Shown: positions 7,361 to 15,897 of the stretch, in pieces
How the letters are laid out: each line of letters starts with the position of its first letter
Position numbering within the stretch: position 1 is the first letter of the stretch
Source: Ilumatobacter fluminis
GTDB taxonomy: Bacteria > Actinomycetota > Acidimicrobiia > Acidimicrobiales > Ilumatobacteraceae
DNA length: 64,000 nucleotides
Direction: 5' to 3'
Assembly: GCF_004364865.1 (NCBI RefSeq)
Contig: NZ_SOAU01000001.1
Coordinates: 1,860,001 to 1,924,000, forward strand
Program-made: the position numbers and the translations under genes
Notes under the pieces: model-generated
Seen by the model: the letters and a program-made list of their open reading frames with translations, nothing else
Database searches by the model: none
Told to the model about the DNA's origin: nothing

Positions 7361-10192
7361 TCAGGCCCGATACGCCGACGGCGTCGGCTTGAGGGGGCGG
7401 GCGTACCACAGCGGGCGCCTCAGTCCGCCCGGGCCCGGCGCGGGCCGTGTCTTGGCCAGCCAGTCCCGGTACGCCTGGCGTGACTCGGCGGTGTCGACGA
7501 CCACGTCGCCGTGCTCGTCGCCGGGCTCGGCCGGTGCGACCCGGACGCGCTGATGCCAGCACTGCATGCCCGAGATCGGGTCGGGCTGCACGGCGAAGCT
7601 GAGGTTCTGGTGCACACCGGTGTCGTTCCACCAGATGCGTCGGGTGTCGGGATCGCCCCCGTTGGCGCTCCCGCTCGAGTCCCACGTGCGCATGCCGTGC
7701 TCGCGGGTGAGGGTCCAGCGCGTCCCGTCGTTGGCGATCCGTGCCTTGCCGGCGCTCCACGAGCGGGCGTCGTCCTCCTCGACGCGCCAGCGCCCCATGT
7801 GGTGGCTGGCAGCGACGACGCCGGGGCGGATGCCCTCCGTGCGCCATGCGGCGATGACGAAGTGGCCGATCCTGGTCGACACCCGGACGAGGCCGTTCTC
7901 GTCGATGCCCAACTGTTCGGCGTCGGACGGGTGGATCCACAGCGGGTGTCGATGGCTGATCTCGTTGAGCCACTTCGAGTTGGCCGAACGGGTGTGGATC
8001 AGGGTCGGGATCCGGAACGTCGGCAGCAGGATGCGCTCGTCGCCGTCGAGATCGAGATCCTCCCAGTGGACGTGGCTCGGGATCCAGGTCGGTGTGGCGT
8101 ACTCGGGCCACCCCCAGTCGCGGATGGTCGTCGAGAACAGCTCGAGCTTCTTCGACGGGGTGGGGAAGCCCTCCTTGATCTCTCCGTCGATCTCGACGGC
8201 CGGTGATCCGTCGCCCAGCTTCGCCAACTGCAGATCGTCGAGGGTGTCGTCGGAGCCGTCCCACCCGCCCGGGGTGCCCGGCTTTCGGTACACGCCGTCG
8301 GCATCGCGGATGCAACCCTCGAGTTCGGCGGGGTCGACCGGCCGTTCGTACGGCGTGATCTGGTCGCCCGGCACGGGGTACGCGCCGCGGTCGCGCATGT
8401 ACTCGAGCGTGGTCTGGCCGGCCGCGGCGGCGGAGTCGGCCAGGCCGGGGATCCCGTCGAAGAGCCTGCCGTAGTACTCGTCGACACCGACCGGATGACC
8501 GGGTCGCTCGGCGCTCTCGAAGAACTGGCGAACGCCGAGCGACCCGTCCGGATCGATCCTCCACGACAGGTCGATCCAGAACTCGTTCTCTTCCCACACC
8601 TCGCCCTTGTTGAACTCGTGGGTGCGGCGGTCGGGGTCGATCGGCGCGCCGTCGCGCAGTTCGGCGTAGCGCCGCATCACCGGTTGACGAAAGCCCACCC
8701 AGCGGCCGGCGTGGGTCTCGAAGCTGGCGAGATCGTGGCGTTCGGAGCCGACCCCCATGGGCAGGACGTAGTCGGCGTACCAGGCGGTCTCCGACCAGGT
8801 GGGCGTGAGGGCGACGTGGCACTCGACCTTCGACTCGTCGAGGAGGGCCTCCATCCACGAGAAGCCGTCCGGGTTGGTCCAGATCGGGTTGTAGACGCGC
8901 GAGAAGTACGCGGCCAGCTTGCCGCGGCCTTCGTTCAGGAAGTGGGGGAGCAGGATCGACATCTCGTGGTACGAGAGCGGGTACTCCTTGGGCCACGACA
9001 GCTCGTTCCAGCTGGTGATCGGCTGCCCGCCGAACGGATGCGGCGGCGCCATCTTGTTCCAGCCGTTGCCGGCGGTTCCGCCGACCGTGGCCACCGACCC
9101 GGTGAGTACGTTGATGAAGAACAGGCAGCGGGCGACCTGCCAGCCGCCGAGGTTGCCGGCGCCGGCGGAGCGCCAGTTGTGCGACGCGAACTTGGTCGGG
9201 TGGGCGCCGATGATGCCGGCGATCTCGCGGATCGTGTCGGCGGCGACGCCGGTGAGGTGTTCGGCGCGCTCGGGGGTGTACTCGGCGTACTCGTCGAGCA
9301 GGGCTCGTTCGAGTGAGTCGAACTCGCAGGGGAGGTCGGGTCGCGTCTCGCGCAGGTACGTCTCCCAGTTGACCCAGCGTCGCACGAAGTCGCGCTCCCA
9401 GGTGCCGTGCTCGAGCAGCAGCTTCACGATCGCCAGCAGGAGGAATGCCTCGGTACCGGGCCAGGTCGACAGCCAGTAGTCGGCCTTGGCGCCGGTGTTC
9501 GACAGGCGTGTGTCGACGCAGATGACGGTCGCCCCCTTGGCCTTGCCCTCCATGATCCGCTGGGCATGGGGATTGAAGTAGTGCCCGGTCTCGAGATGGG
9601 ACGAGATCAGGAAGATGACCTCCGCGTTGGCGTAGTCGCTCGACGGTCGATCGTGCCCCATCCACGACTGGTAGCCGATGCGAGCGTTCGACGAGCAGAT
9701 GTTGGTGTGGCTGTTGTGGCCGTCGACGCCCCATGCCTCGAGCACGCGCTCGGTGTAGCCGTCTTCACCCGGTCGCCCGACGTGGTACATCACCTCGTTC
9801 GTTCGGCCGTCGACGATCGCGTCGCGCACCCTGGCGCCGATCTCGTCGAGCGCCTGGCCCCAGTCGATCCGCTCCCACCGCCCGCTCCCGCGAGGTCCGC
9901 TGCGCTTGAGCGGGTGGAGGATGCGTTCGGGATCGTCGACCTGGTTCAGCGTCGCCGGGCCCTTGGCGCAGTTCCGGCCCCGGCTGGCCGGGTGCTCGGG
10001 GTTGCCCTCGAACTTCGCGATCTCGCCGGTTTCCTGATCGACGAACGCGGTGAGGCCACAGGCGGCCTCGCAGTTGAAGCAGGTGGTCGGCACGATCGTG
10101 TAGCGCCGCTCCTCACGCTTCGGCCACGCCTGCGCGTCGAGTTCGGTCCAGTCGTGCCAGCGATCGTGGGGCGGATGGTTGGCGAGCGTCAT
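7361..10192 (-). CDS. Molybdopterin oxidoreductase catalytic subunit, SoeA/PsrA-like (probable sulfite dehydrogenase)
   Basis: The 943-aa protein belongs to the DMSO reductase superfamily. An N-terminal [4Fe-4S] motif uses Cys38, Cys41, Cys45 and Cys75 (TTCFNCEAACGL ... GRNCAKG), and Cys166 in HTNICSSNAR is the likely Mo ligand. No twin-arginine signal is present, so the enzyme should face the cytoplasm. That fits SoeA (sulfite:quinone oxidoreductase) better than periplasmic PsrA/PhsA. The gene lies 13 bp after the fused FeS/membrane subunit and downstream of SQR and a persulfide dioxygenase, which makes sulfite the most sensible substrate. Thiosulfate, polysulfide or tetrathionate reductase remain possible because these families are close. 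A maturation chaperone (TorD type) is not seen nearby. Confidence 0.7.
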   Translation of the reverse strand: MTLANHPPHDRWHDWTELDAQAWPKREERRYTIVPTTCFNCEAACGLTAFVDQETGEIAKFEGNPEHPASRGRNCAKGPATLNQVDDPERILHPLKRSGPRGSGRWERIDWGQALDEIGARVRDAIVDGRTNEVMYHVGRPGEDGYTERVLEAWGVDGHNSHTNICSSNARIGYQSWMGHDRPSSDYANAEVIFLISSHLETGHYFNPHAQRIMEGKAKGATVICVDTRLSNTGAKADYWLSTWPGTEAFLLLAIVKLLLEHGTWERDFVRRWVNWETYLRETRPDLPCEFDSLERALLDEYAEYTPERAEHLTGVAADTIREIAGIIGAHPTKFASHNWRSAGAGNLGGWQVARCLFFINVLTGSVATVGGTAGNGWNKMAPPHPFGGQPITSWNELSWPKEYPLSYHEMSILLPHFLNEGRGKLAAYFSRVYNPIWTNPDGFSWMEALLDESKVECHVALTPTWSETAWYADYVLPMGVGSERHDLASFETHAGRWVGFRQPVMRRYAELRDGAPIDPDRRTHEFNKGEVWEENEFWIDLSWRIDPDGSLGVRQFFESAERPGHPVGVDEYYGRLFDGIPGLADSAAAAGQTTLEYMRDRGAYPVPGDQITPYERPVDPAELEGCIRDADGVYRKPGTPGGWDGSDDTLDDLQLAKLGDGSPAVEIDGEIKEGFPTPSKKLELFSTTIRDWGWPEYATPTWIPSHVHWEDLDLDGDERILLPTFRIPTLIHTRSANSKWLNEISHRHPLWIHPSDAEQLGIDENGLVRVSTRIGHFVIAAWRTEGIRPGVVAASHHMGRWRVEEDDARSWSAGKARIANDGTRWTLTREHGMRTWDSSGSANGGDPDTRRIWWNDTGVHQNLSFAVQPDPISGMQCWHQRVRVAPAEPGDEHGDVVVDTAESRQAYRDWLAKTRPAPGPGGLRRPLWYARPLKPTPSAYRA

Positions 10193-10205
10193 CGTGCGGC
10201 CTTCC

Positions 10206-11738
10206 TCATGACAGCGGGACCGATTGACCGGCCCGGACGTAGGCGTCTTCGTAGGTGAACAGGCCGATCAGACCGGCCACGCCGGCCGCGGCGGCGGTGG
10301 AGGGTGATGCGTCGTCGATCGCGAGCGAGGCGGTGAGCAGACCCGCGGGCACCACCAGACCCACGCCGACGCCACCCCACCAGAACTCGGTGGCATACGC
10401 GCCTCGGGTCATCTCGAGCGTCGCGAGCTCGACGTGTCGTGATCCCTTCGACCAGAGTTCGGAGGCGATCAGCAGGGCGAGCGCACCGATGCCGGCGAGG
10501 AACGCAATCCGGATCGAGCGGATCTCGGGCACGTCCATCAGGAGGTCGAGCATGGAGAACGCCGCACCGCCGGCGACGACCGCTTGCGCCAGCAGGATCG
10601 GCAACAGCAGCGGCGTCTGCCAGAGGTCACGCCCCTCGCACTGACCGAACAGGAACGCCGTGTACCCGGCGACGGCTGCGGCGAGCACCGCCGTCGGGAG
10701 TGCCAGCACTGCGAGTACGCCGCCGGCGTCGGCGATACCGGCCAGGCCCCACACGGCGACGACCGCTGCGAACGCGCCGAGGATCCACGCGCCGCGCACC
10801 AGCCACGAGCGGGTGTTCGACTTCGTGAGGATGAACAGGAACCGGCTCGGCTGTTTGAGATCGGCGATCAAGAGTGCACCGGTGATCGCCGTGAAGACGC
10901 CGGCCAGCACCGGCGGGACGACGCCCACGGCCGCCTGTTCGGAGCCGTGCCCCATCGCGACGAGGAGCGCGGCGAACAACATCAGACCGGCGGCGATCGC
11001 CTTGGTGACCAGATAGCCCGACACCTTCGACTGCCACGTGAGGTGGTGTGCGGTCGTGTACGTCGTGCGTGCGACGATGCCCGGTCCGGCGTGCGCCTGC
11101 ATCGTCGGCGTCAACGTCGGGTGGTCGGGGGTGGTGTCGGCCCAGATGAGCCCGTCGTTGCGGATCGCCGTGCGCGTCGGGTCGAGCGACGCCTGGTCGA
11201 CGCCGCGGTAGAACACCTTCGGGTCGGTGCCCTGCTCGGGGGCTCGGACCGCCGTCTTGTCGCGGGCGACGATCTTCGACACGGGGGAGTCGGGGTCGTC
11301 GAGGTCGCCGGTGACGATCGCCTGGGTCGGGCAGACCACGACGCACGCCGGTTCCAGGCCGACCTCGACCCGGTGATTGCAGAAGTTGCACTTGTGCGCG
11401 GTGTTGGTCGCCGGGTTGATGTAGATCGCGTCGTAGGGGCACGCGTTCATGCACGACTTGCAGCCGATGCAGCGGGCGTCGTCGAAGTCGACGACGCCGT
11501 TGTCGGCCCTGAACAGGGCACTCGTCGGGCAGATCGTGATGCACGGGGCGTCGTCGCAGTGGTTGCAGCGCATCACCGAGAACGAGCGTCCGGTGTTCGG
11601 GAACTCGCCCGTCTCGATGTACTTCACCCAGGTTCGGTTGACGCCGAGCGGCACGTCGTGCTCGCTCTTGCACGCGACGGTGCAGGCATGACAGCCGATA
11701 CAGCTGTCGGACAGCAGTGCGAACCCCAATCGTGTCAT
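10206..11738 (-). CDS. Fused four-cluster ferredoxin and NrfD/PsrC-type membrane anchor (SoeB-SoeC-like)
   Basis: The 510-aa protein joins two subunits that are usually separate. Residues 1-190 are a DmsB/SoeB-type ferredoxin with four Cys clusters (CIGCHACTVAC from Cys13, CNHCDDAPCITICP, CIGCKSCMNACP, CNFCNHRVEVGLEPACVVVCP), and WVKYIETGEFP is typical of the family. After a linker, residues about 225-505 hold eight hydrophobic segments like PsrC/NrfD/DmsC. Electrons would flow from the Mo subunit through the clusters to membrane quinone. The ATG at 11738 has a G-rich ribosome site; an ATG seven codons upstream is less well placed. It is 13 bp upstream of the catalytic subunit gene and 80 bp downstream of sqr. 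Confidence 0.8.
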   Translation of the reverse strand: MTRLGFALLSDSCIGCHACTVACKSEHDVPLGVNRTWVKYIETGEFPNTGRSFSVMRCNHCDDAPCITICPTSALFRADNGVVDFDDARCIGCKSCMNACPYDAIYINPATNTAHKCNFCNHRVEVGLEPACVVVCPTQAIVTGDLDDPDSPVSKIVARDKTAVRAPEQGTDPKVFYRGVDQASLDPTRTAIRNDGLIWADTTPDHPTLTPTMQAHAGPGIVARTTYTTAHHLTWQSKVSGYLVTKAIAAGLMLFAALLVAMGHGSEQAAVGVVPPVLAGVFTAITGALLIADLKQPSRFLFILTKSNTRSWLVRGAWILGAFAAVVAVWGLAGIADAGGVLAVLALPTAVLAAAVAGYTAFLFGQCEGRDLWQTPLLLPILLAQAVVAGGAAFSMLDLLMDVPEIRSIRIAFLAGIGALALLIASELWSKGSRHVELATLEMTRGAYATEFWWGGVGVGLVVPAGLLTASLAIDDASPSTAAAAGVAGLIGLFTYEDAYVRAGQSVPLS

Positions 11739-11765
11739 CGATCCCCCCAGATCGTGCATCCATGC

Positions 11766-11797
11766 CGCGCCCGGTCATGACCTCGAGACCGGGCGCG
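11766..11797 (-). terminator. Hairpin between sqr and the Soe-like genes
   Basis: An 11-bp perfect stem (CGCGCCCGGTC paired with GACCGGGCGCG) with a 10-nt loop lies between the sqr stop and the next start. There is no U-tract, so it may be a partial terminator, an attenuator or an mRNA processing/stability element. It would allow lower expression of the Mo-enzyme genes than of sqr. Confidence 0.5.
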
Positions 11798-11818
11798 ACA
11801 TGAACGATGTGGTCGCCG

Positions 11819-13027
11819 TCAGGCGAGTCCTTTGAGCATCCCGTTCCAGTACATGGCCGGGAGGCCGTACTTCTTCAGGTACCAGTACGAGCGATGTGGC
11901 TTGGCCGGGTCGAACATCCACCGTGGGAACGACGGCGTCATCTCCATCGAGTAGTCGAACTCCGCCATCAGCATCGCCTTGCTCGAGACGACGAGCGGAC
12001 ACGACGCGTAGCCGTGGTACTCGCCGCCGAGCTCCTGGTTCTTGAGATAGGCATCGACGTTCTCGACGACGACCGGCGCCTGCTTGCGGATCGCTGCGCC
12101 GGTCTTCGAGTTCGGCGTCGAGCCGGCGTCGCCGAGGGCGAAGACGTTCGGGTACGTCGTGTGCTGCATCGTGTGCTTGTCGACGCTGACGTAGCCCGGA
12201 CCTTCACCGGTGGAGAGCGGGCTCGCCTTGATCCAGTCGGGCGCCGACTGGGGCGGCACGAAGTGCATCACGTCGTAACCGAGGGTGTCGGACGTGCCGT
12301 TCTCGCCGACCGCAGCGATCGTCGCCTTTCGGCCGGCGCTGTCGATCGCGACGACCTCGGACTGGGTGTGCAGGGTGATGCCGTAGTCGGCGATCACGGC
12401 GTCGAGGTTGTCGGCGATCTCGGGGATGCCGAAGATGCGTGGCGTCGGGACGACGAGGTGGATGTCGATGTCGCCGAGGACACCTTCCTTGCGCCAGTGA
12501 TCGGCGGCGAGGTAGGCGATCTTCTGGGGCGCTCCGGCGCACTTGATCGGCCCGGCCGGCATCGTGAAGATCGCGGTGCCCGAGGTGGTCGAACGGATCA
12601 TGTCCCACATCTTCGGGGCGAGGTCGAAGCGGTAGTTGGACGACACGCCGTTCTTGCCCATCGTCTCCTGCGCGCCCTCGATCTTGTCGAAGTCGAGTTG
12701 GATGCCGGGGCAGACGATCAACGCCTCGTACTCGTACGACGAGCCGTCGCTGCAGGAGACGGTGTTGTTGTCCGGATCGAACGACTCGGCGGCCTTCTTG
12801 ATCCAGGTCGCCTTCTTCGGCATGACCGACGCTTCGGATCGCTCGGTCGAGGACAGCTCGGAGAGGCCGGCGCCGACCAGCGTCCAGAGCGGTTGGTAGT
12901 AGTGCTTGTCGGACGGTTCGATGACGGCGAGGTCGGTGTATCCCTTCCGCGCGAGTCGTGCGGCGACCGTGATGCCGGCGGTGCCGCCGCCGATGATCAC
13001 GATCTGGTGCTTGGCGGTGGTCGCCAT
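11819..13027 (-). CDS. sqr: Sulfide:quinone oxidoreductase
   Basis: The 402-aa flavoprotein starts MATTAKHQIVIIGGGTAGIT (FAD dinucleotide fold). It carries two widely spaced Cys residues, Cys163 in GPIKCAGAPQK and Cys343 in YASCPLVVSS, whose spacing resembles the redox pair of type II SQR (human SQOR-like). FALGDAGSTPNSKTGAAIRKQ is the second FAD/quinone motif, and the C-terminus has the amphipathic RSYWYLKKYGLPAMYW expected for monotopic membrane binding. The enzyme oxidises sulfide on the membrane and passes sulfane sulfur to a thiol acceptor and electrons to quinone. It follows the CstB-like gene by 91 bp on the same strand; that pairing is a classic H2S-detoxification unit. Confidence 0.88.
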   Translation of the reverse strand: MATTAKHQIVIIGGGTAGITVAARLARKGYTDLAVIEPSDKHYYQPLWTLVGAGLSELSSTERSEASVMPKKATWIKKAAESFDPDNNTVSCSDGSSYEYEALIVCPGIQLDFDKIEGAQETMGKNGVSSNYRFDLAPKMWDMIRSTTSGTAIFTMPAGPIKCAGAPQKIAYLAADHWRKEGVLGDIDIHLVVPTPRIFGIPEIADNLDAVIADYGITLHTQSEVVAIDSAGRKATIAAVGENGTSDTLGYDVMHFVPPQSAPDWIKASPLSTGEGPGYVSVDKHTMQHTTYPNVFALGDAGSTPNSKTGAAIRKQAPVVVENVDAYLKNQELGGEYHGYASCPLVVSSKAMLMAEFDYSMEMTPSFPRWMFDPAKPHRSYWYLKKYGLPAMYWNGMLKGLA

Positions 13028-13073
13028 GGTGCCCCCTCGGGTTGTCGTGGTGTGAGGTTCCCGGCCCGCCGGA

Positions 13074-13094
13074 CCACCGCCGCTCGAGCGGTGG
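13074..13094 (-). terminator. Hairpin between the CstB-like gene and sqr
   Basis: A 7-bp stem (CCACCGC/GCGGTGG) with a 7-nt loop lies in the 91-bp gap. It is weaker than the hairpin after sqr and has no U-tract; a role as attenuator or processing site is only possible. Confidence 0.35.
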
Positions 13095-13118
13095 CCCGGC
13101 AGGTCGGACGTTGATGTG

Positions 13119-14498
13119 TCAGGCGGACTGGACCGTCTCGGCCCAGGCGCCGTAGCCGCCGATGATGTCGCTGACGTCGACGAAGCCCTTCTGTCGCAGC
13201 AGGCTCGCGGCGACCGACGATCGGTAGCCGCCGGCGCAGTAGACGACGGTCGGGCGAGTGACGTCGAGCTCGTCGACACGGCCGGGGATCTGGCCGACGG
13301 GGATGTTGACCGAGCCGGCGATCGTGCCCGCTTCGAGTTCGCCCGGGTTGCGGACGTCGACGATCTGGAGGTCGCCGATCGAGCGGGTCCGCTCGTCGAA
13401 GGCCTTGGCGGTGAGTCGCGACGCGACCTGCACCTCGTCTCGGTGGTCGAGCATCACCTTGAACGGTTCGGCGACGTAGCCGATGACCCGGTCGAAGCCG
13501 ATGCGGGCGAGCCGGTTCTTGCCCTCGAGCTCGAAGCCGGGCTCGACGAACAGCACGATGTCGACGTCGGACGGGATGACCGATCCGGCGAACTCGGCGT
13601 ACCGACCCTCGAGGCCGACGTTGACCGCTTGGCGGAGGTGGCCCTGTGCGAACTCCTCGGGCGTGCGGCCGTCGACGAGCATGGCGCCGGCGGCGAGTGC
13701 TGACTGGACCTCGTCGTACGAGAGCGCGGTGGGGATCGCTTCTTCGTCGAGGAGGTCGCGGTCCTTGCGGTTGAGGATCGCGTCGTACACGAAGTAGCTC
13801 GGTGCCGGTGGCTGGCCTTCGGTGACCAACGCCATGAACGTCTCCTTGTCGGGAGCGCGCAGGGCATAGTTGGTCTCTTTCTGTTCGCCCATCGTCGACA
13901 CGAGTTCGGTCGACAGGTTCTTGCCGCACGCCGAACCGGCACCGTGAGCGGGGAAGACCTTCGTCGCGTCGGGGAGCGGCATCAGCTTGGTGTGCAGGCT
14001 CGTGTACAGGTGCTCGGCGAGCTCTTCGCGGGTGAAGCCGATCGAGGCGAGCAGATCGGGACGGCCGACGTCGCCGATGAAGAGCGTGTCGCCGGTCAGG
14101 ACGCCGTGCGGCGTCTCGTCGTCGGCGTGTTCGTACACGACGATGCTGAGCGACTCGGGTGTGTGCCCCGGCGTGTGCAGGAACTCGAGGGTGACGTCAC
14201 CCAGGGAGTAGCGCTCGCCGTCGGCGACGCCCATCGACTCGAACTCGGTCTCGGCGACCGAGGAGAAGACGATCTTGGCACCGGTGGCTTCGGCAAGTTC
14301 GAGGTGGCCGGAGAGGAAGTCGGCGTGGAAGTGCGTTTCGATGACGAGTTCGATCGTCATGCCGGCGGCTTCGGCGTCGGCGATGTACTCGGCGACGTCG
14401 CGCTGTGGGTCGACGACGACGGCTCGGCCGGTCGTCTCGTCGCCGATGAGGTACGAGGCGTGCGACAGGCACTCCAAGTAGTACTGGTTGAACAACAT
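13119..14498 (-). CDS. CstB-like persulfide dioxygenase-rhodanese fusion
   Basis: The 459-aa protein has an ETHE1-type metallo-beta-lactamase domain (residues 1-240; iron-site motif THFHADFLSGH around His56/His58/Asp60, plus HTPGHTPESLS and LTGDTLFIGDVGRPD). Two rhodanese-like domains follow. The first (about 260-350) lacks the catalytic Cys (VLFVEPGFELEG at the loop position); the second carries Cys421 in VVYCAGGYRSS. This order, dioxygenase, pseudo-rhodanese and active rhodanese, is that of staphylococcal CstB, which converts low-molecular-weight persulfides to thiosulfate through sulfite. Mycothiol persulfide is a plausible substrate here given Mca. The ATG at 14498 has AAAGGAG about 10 nt upstream. 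It is first in the proposed operon and lies just downstream of the shared promoter motif. Confidence 0.85.
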   Translation of the reverse strand: MLFNQYYLECLSHASYLIGDETTGRAVVVDPQRDVAEYIADAEAAGMTIELVIETHFHADFLSGHLELAEATGAKIVFSSVAETEFESMGVADGERYSLGDVTLEFLHTPGHTPESLSIVVYEHADDETPHGVLTGDTLFIGDVGRPDLLASIGFTREELAEHLYTSLHTKLMPLPDATKVFPAHGAGSACGKNLSTELVSTMGEQKETNYALRAPDKETFMALVTEGQPPAPSYFVYDAILNRKDRDLLDEEAIPTALSYDEVQSALAAGAMLVDGRTPEEFAQGHLRQAVNVGLEGRYAEFAGSVIPSDVDIVLFVEPGFELEGKNRLARIGFDRVIGYVAEPFKVMLDHRDEVQVASRLTAKAFDERTRSIGDLQIVDVRNPGELEAGTIAGSVNIPVGQIPGRVDELDVTRPTVVYCAGGYRSSVAASLLRQKGFVDVSDIIGGYGAWAETVQSA

Positions 14499-14536
14499 GT
14501 GAGCCCCCACTCCTTTCGTTGTCGGGTGAGACTCTA

Positions 14537-14565
14537 ATAGTACGGACATTTGCTTGGCAAGTGGA
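14537..14565 (-). promoter_or_regulatory. Shared sulfur-regulon promoter/operator motif, copy 1 (CstB-like-sqr-soe operon)
   Basis: On the minus strand the site reads TCCACT, then 17 nt ending in CAAATGTCCG, then TACTAT. TACTAT is a good -10 hexamer, with the TCCACT block at a -35 distance. The CAAATGTCCGTAC stretch is identical to copy 2 upstream of sulP, and the TGTCCGTAC core also occurs upstream of cydA. It may be an operator overlapping -10 or a promoter of an alternative sigma factor. Confidence 0.65.
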
Positions 14566-14677
14566 GGGCGATTGGTCCCTCCGTTGCCGGGGTCAGTGGT
14601 TTCTGGGAAGTCGTGTCTGGGAAGCGGTGGCCGGCACCGAGGCGCCGACGAGGACAGTGGTGAGACCGACGTGGCTG

Positions 14678-15256
14678 TCAGTCGCGCATGTCGGCGAGCA
14701 CGTCGTCGATGACGCACTCGGGCCCCCGGTTGTACGGGAGCTTGGCGAGCAGCATGCCCATGGCGCAGGTGTTGGACAGCGCCGAGAACAGGAGTCCGAA
14801 ACCGACGCCGCCGGCGAGCGCGCGGGCCTTGGGGAACTTGATGCTCGTGAGGATCGAGGCGAGCACGATGGAGCCGGCGACGCCGCGCACCTGGCGCTCG
14901 AGCGTCCACTTCTCCTCGCCCTTGACGACGTCGCCGCCGGCGGTCTGCCAGGCGCCGATGCCACCGTCGAGCACGCGGAGGTTGGTCTTGCCGGCCGAGT
15001 TGAGCTTCTCCTGGGCGGTTGCGGCGCGATTTCCGGAGAGGCACACGAGCACCACGGGTGCGTCGAGGTCGGCGACCGCGTCGACGTGCTCGGCGAGCTG
15101 GTCGAGCGGCACGTTGTACGAGCCGGGGATGTGGACCGACTCGAACTCCGACGTCGTGCGGACGTCGAGGATGCGGGTGCGGGGATCCTCGAGGCGGAGC
15201 TGGCGCAGCTCGCTCGCGTGGATCGTGGTGGCGGCGGGGGTGTCGGTGATGGTCAT
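14678..15256 (-). CDS. Rhodanese with C-terminal membrane domain (DUF2892-like)
   Basis: The 192-aa protein starts MTITDTPAATTIHASELRQL after an AGGAG ribosome site. Residues 10-115 form a rhodanese domain with catalytic Cys in VLVCLSGNRAAT. The C-terminal part (about 125-175: RQVRGVAGSIVLAS, GGVGFGLLFSALSNTCAMGMLL) has two hydrophobic segments of the DUF2892 inner-membrane type, with an extra Cys in SNTCAMG. It probably moves sulfane sulfur at the membrane. It is third in the sulP-CA-rhodanese run and ends about 180 bp before the CstB-like gene start. Confidence 0.85.
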   Translation of the reverse strand: MTITDTPAATTIHASELRQLRLEDPRTRILDVRTTSEFESVHIPGSYNVPLDQLAEHVDAVADLDAPVVLVCLSGNRAATAQEKLNSAGKTNLRVLDGGIGAWQTAGGDVVKGEEKWTLERQVRGVAGSIVLASILTSIKFPKARALAGGVGFGLLFSALSNTCAMGMLLAKLPYNRGPECVIDDVLADMRD

Positions 15257-15306
15257 GATGTGGCTCCTGGGGTTGGTCGGATGGTCGGGGGTCGGATGGT
15301 CGGGGT

Positions 15307-15897
15307 TCAGGGGGTCGGGGCGGTCGGGGCGAGGTCGAGGTCGTCGACGATCTCGGTGAGTTCGCCGGAACGGAGGTCGTGGACGGCGCCGCGCAGTGCG
15401 ACGCGATGCTCGCCGATCGCCGTGCCGAGCGGCCCCCGGTCGCGTCGGAGGCGGCGGAGGTTCCGTCGAACGTTCGCGTCGACGGCCTCGTCGAGGTCGG
15501 TGCATGCATCGCACCCGTCGAGCATCTCGTCGATCGGTTCGAGCACGGCGCGCAGTTCGGGGGCGATCGTCGGCGACATGGCTGCGGTCACGGCGCCGCA
15601 GCCCGAGTGGCCGAGCACGATCACGAGCTCGACGCCGAGCACCTCGACGGCGTAGGTGAGGCTCGCCACGACGTCGGAGGTGGCACTGTTGCCGGCGATG
15701 CGGACCACGAAGAGGTTGCCGGACGGCTGGCCGAACAGCAGCGACGGCGGGACCCGGGCATCGGAGCACGCCAGGACGGCGGCCGAGGGTTCGTGTGCCG
15801 GAAAGGTGCCGTCGTGGTCGTTGGTCCGGCTCGCCTCGGCGTGAGAGGCGACCATCGACCGCCACGTCAGATCGCCGGTGGTTCCGGTATCAGGCAT
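15307..15897 (-). CDS. Beta-class carbonic anhydrase
   Basis: The 196-aa protein has the zinc-binding CSDAR motif (AVLACSDARVPPSL) and the GHSGCGAV motif with the His and second Cys ligands. It interconverts CO2 and bicarbonate. Its start overlaps the end of the SulP gene by 8 bp (ATGCCTGA), so the two are coupled. SulP-carbonic anhydrase pairs are common and point to bicarbonate handling, although the surrounding sulfur genes make sulfate an alternative substrate for the transporter. Confidence 0.9.
   Translation of the reverse strand: MPDTGTTGDLTWRSMVASHAEASRTNDHDGTFPAHEPSAAVLACSDARVPPSLLFGQPSGNLFVVRIAGNSATSDVVASLTYAVEVLGVELVIVLGHSGCGAVTAAMSPTIAPELRAVLEPIDEMLDGCDACTDLDEAVDANVRRNLRRLRRDRGPLGTAIGEHRVALRGAVHDLRSGELTEIVDDLDLAPTAPTP

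Noticed and set aside
4945-7392. Long open frame (over 800 codons) on the plus strand opposite the nuclease, thiolase and GntR genes
   Set aside because: It is antisense to three well-supported genes, and its composition is the repetitive Asp/Arg/Gly pattern expected from high-GC codon bias.
7284-9734. Second long minus-strand frame overlapping the Mo-enzyme gene
   Set aside because: It is a shifted frame of the same DNA, rich in Arg/Pro/His; the Cys clusters and Mo ligand are in the other frame.
7361-10192. Periplasmic tetrathionate or thiosulfate reductase
   Set aside because: Not fully excluded, but there is no Tat signal, and the neighbours (SQR, persulfide dioxygenase) argue for an oxidative cytoplasmic role.
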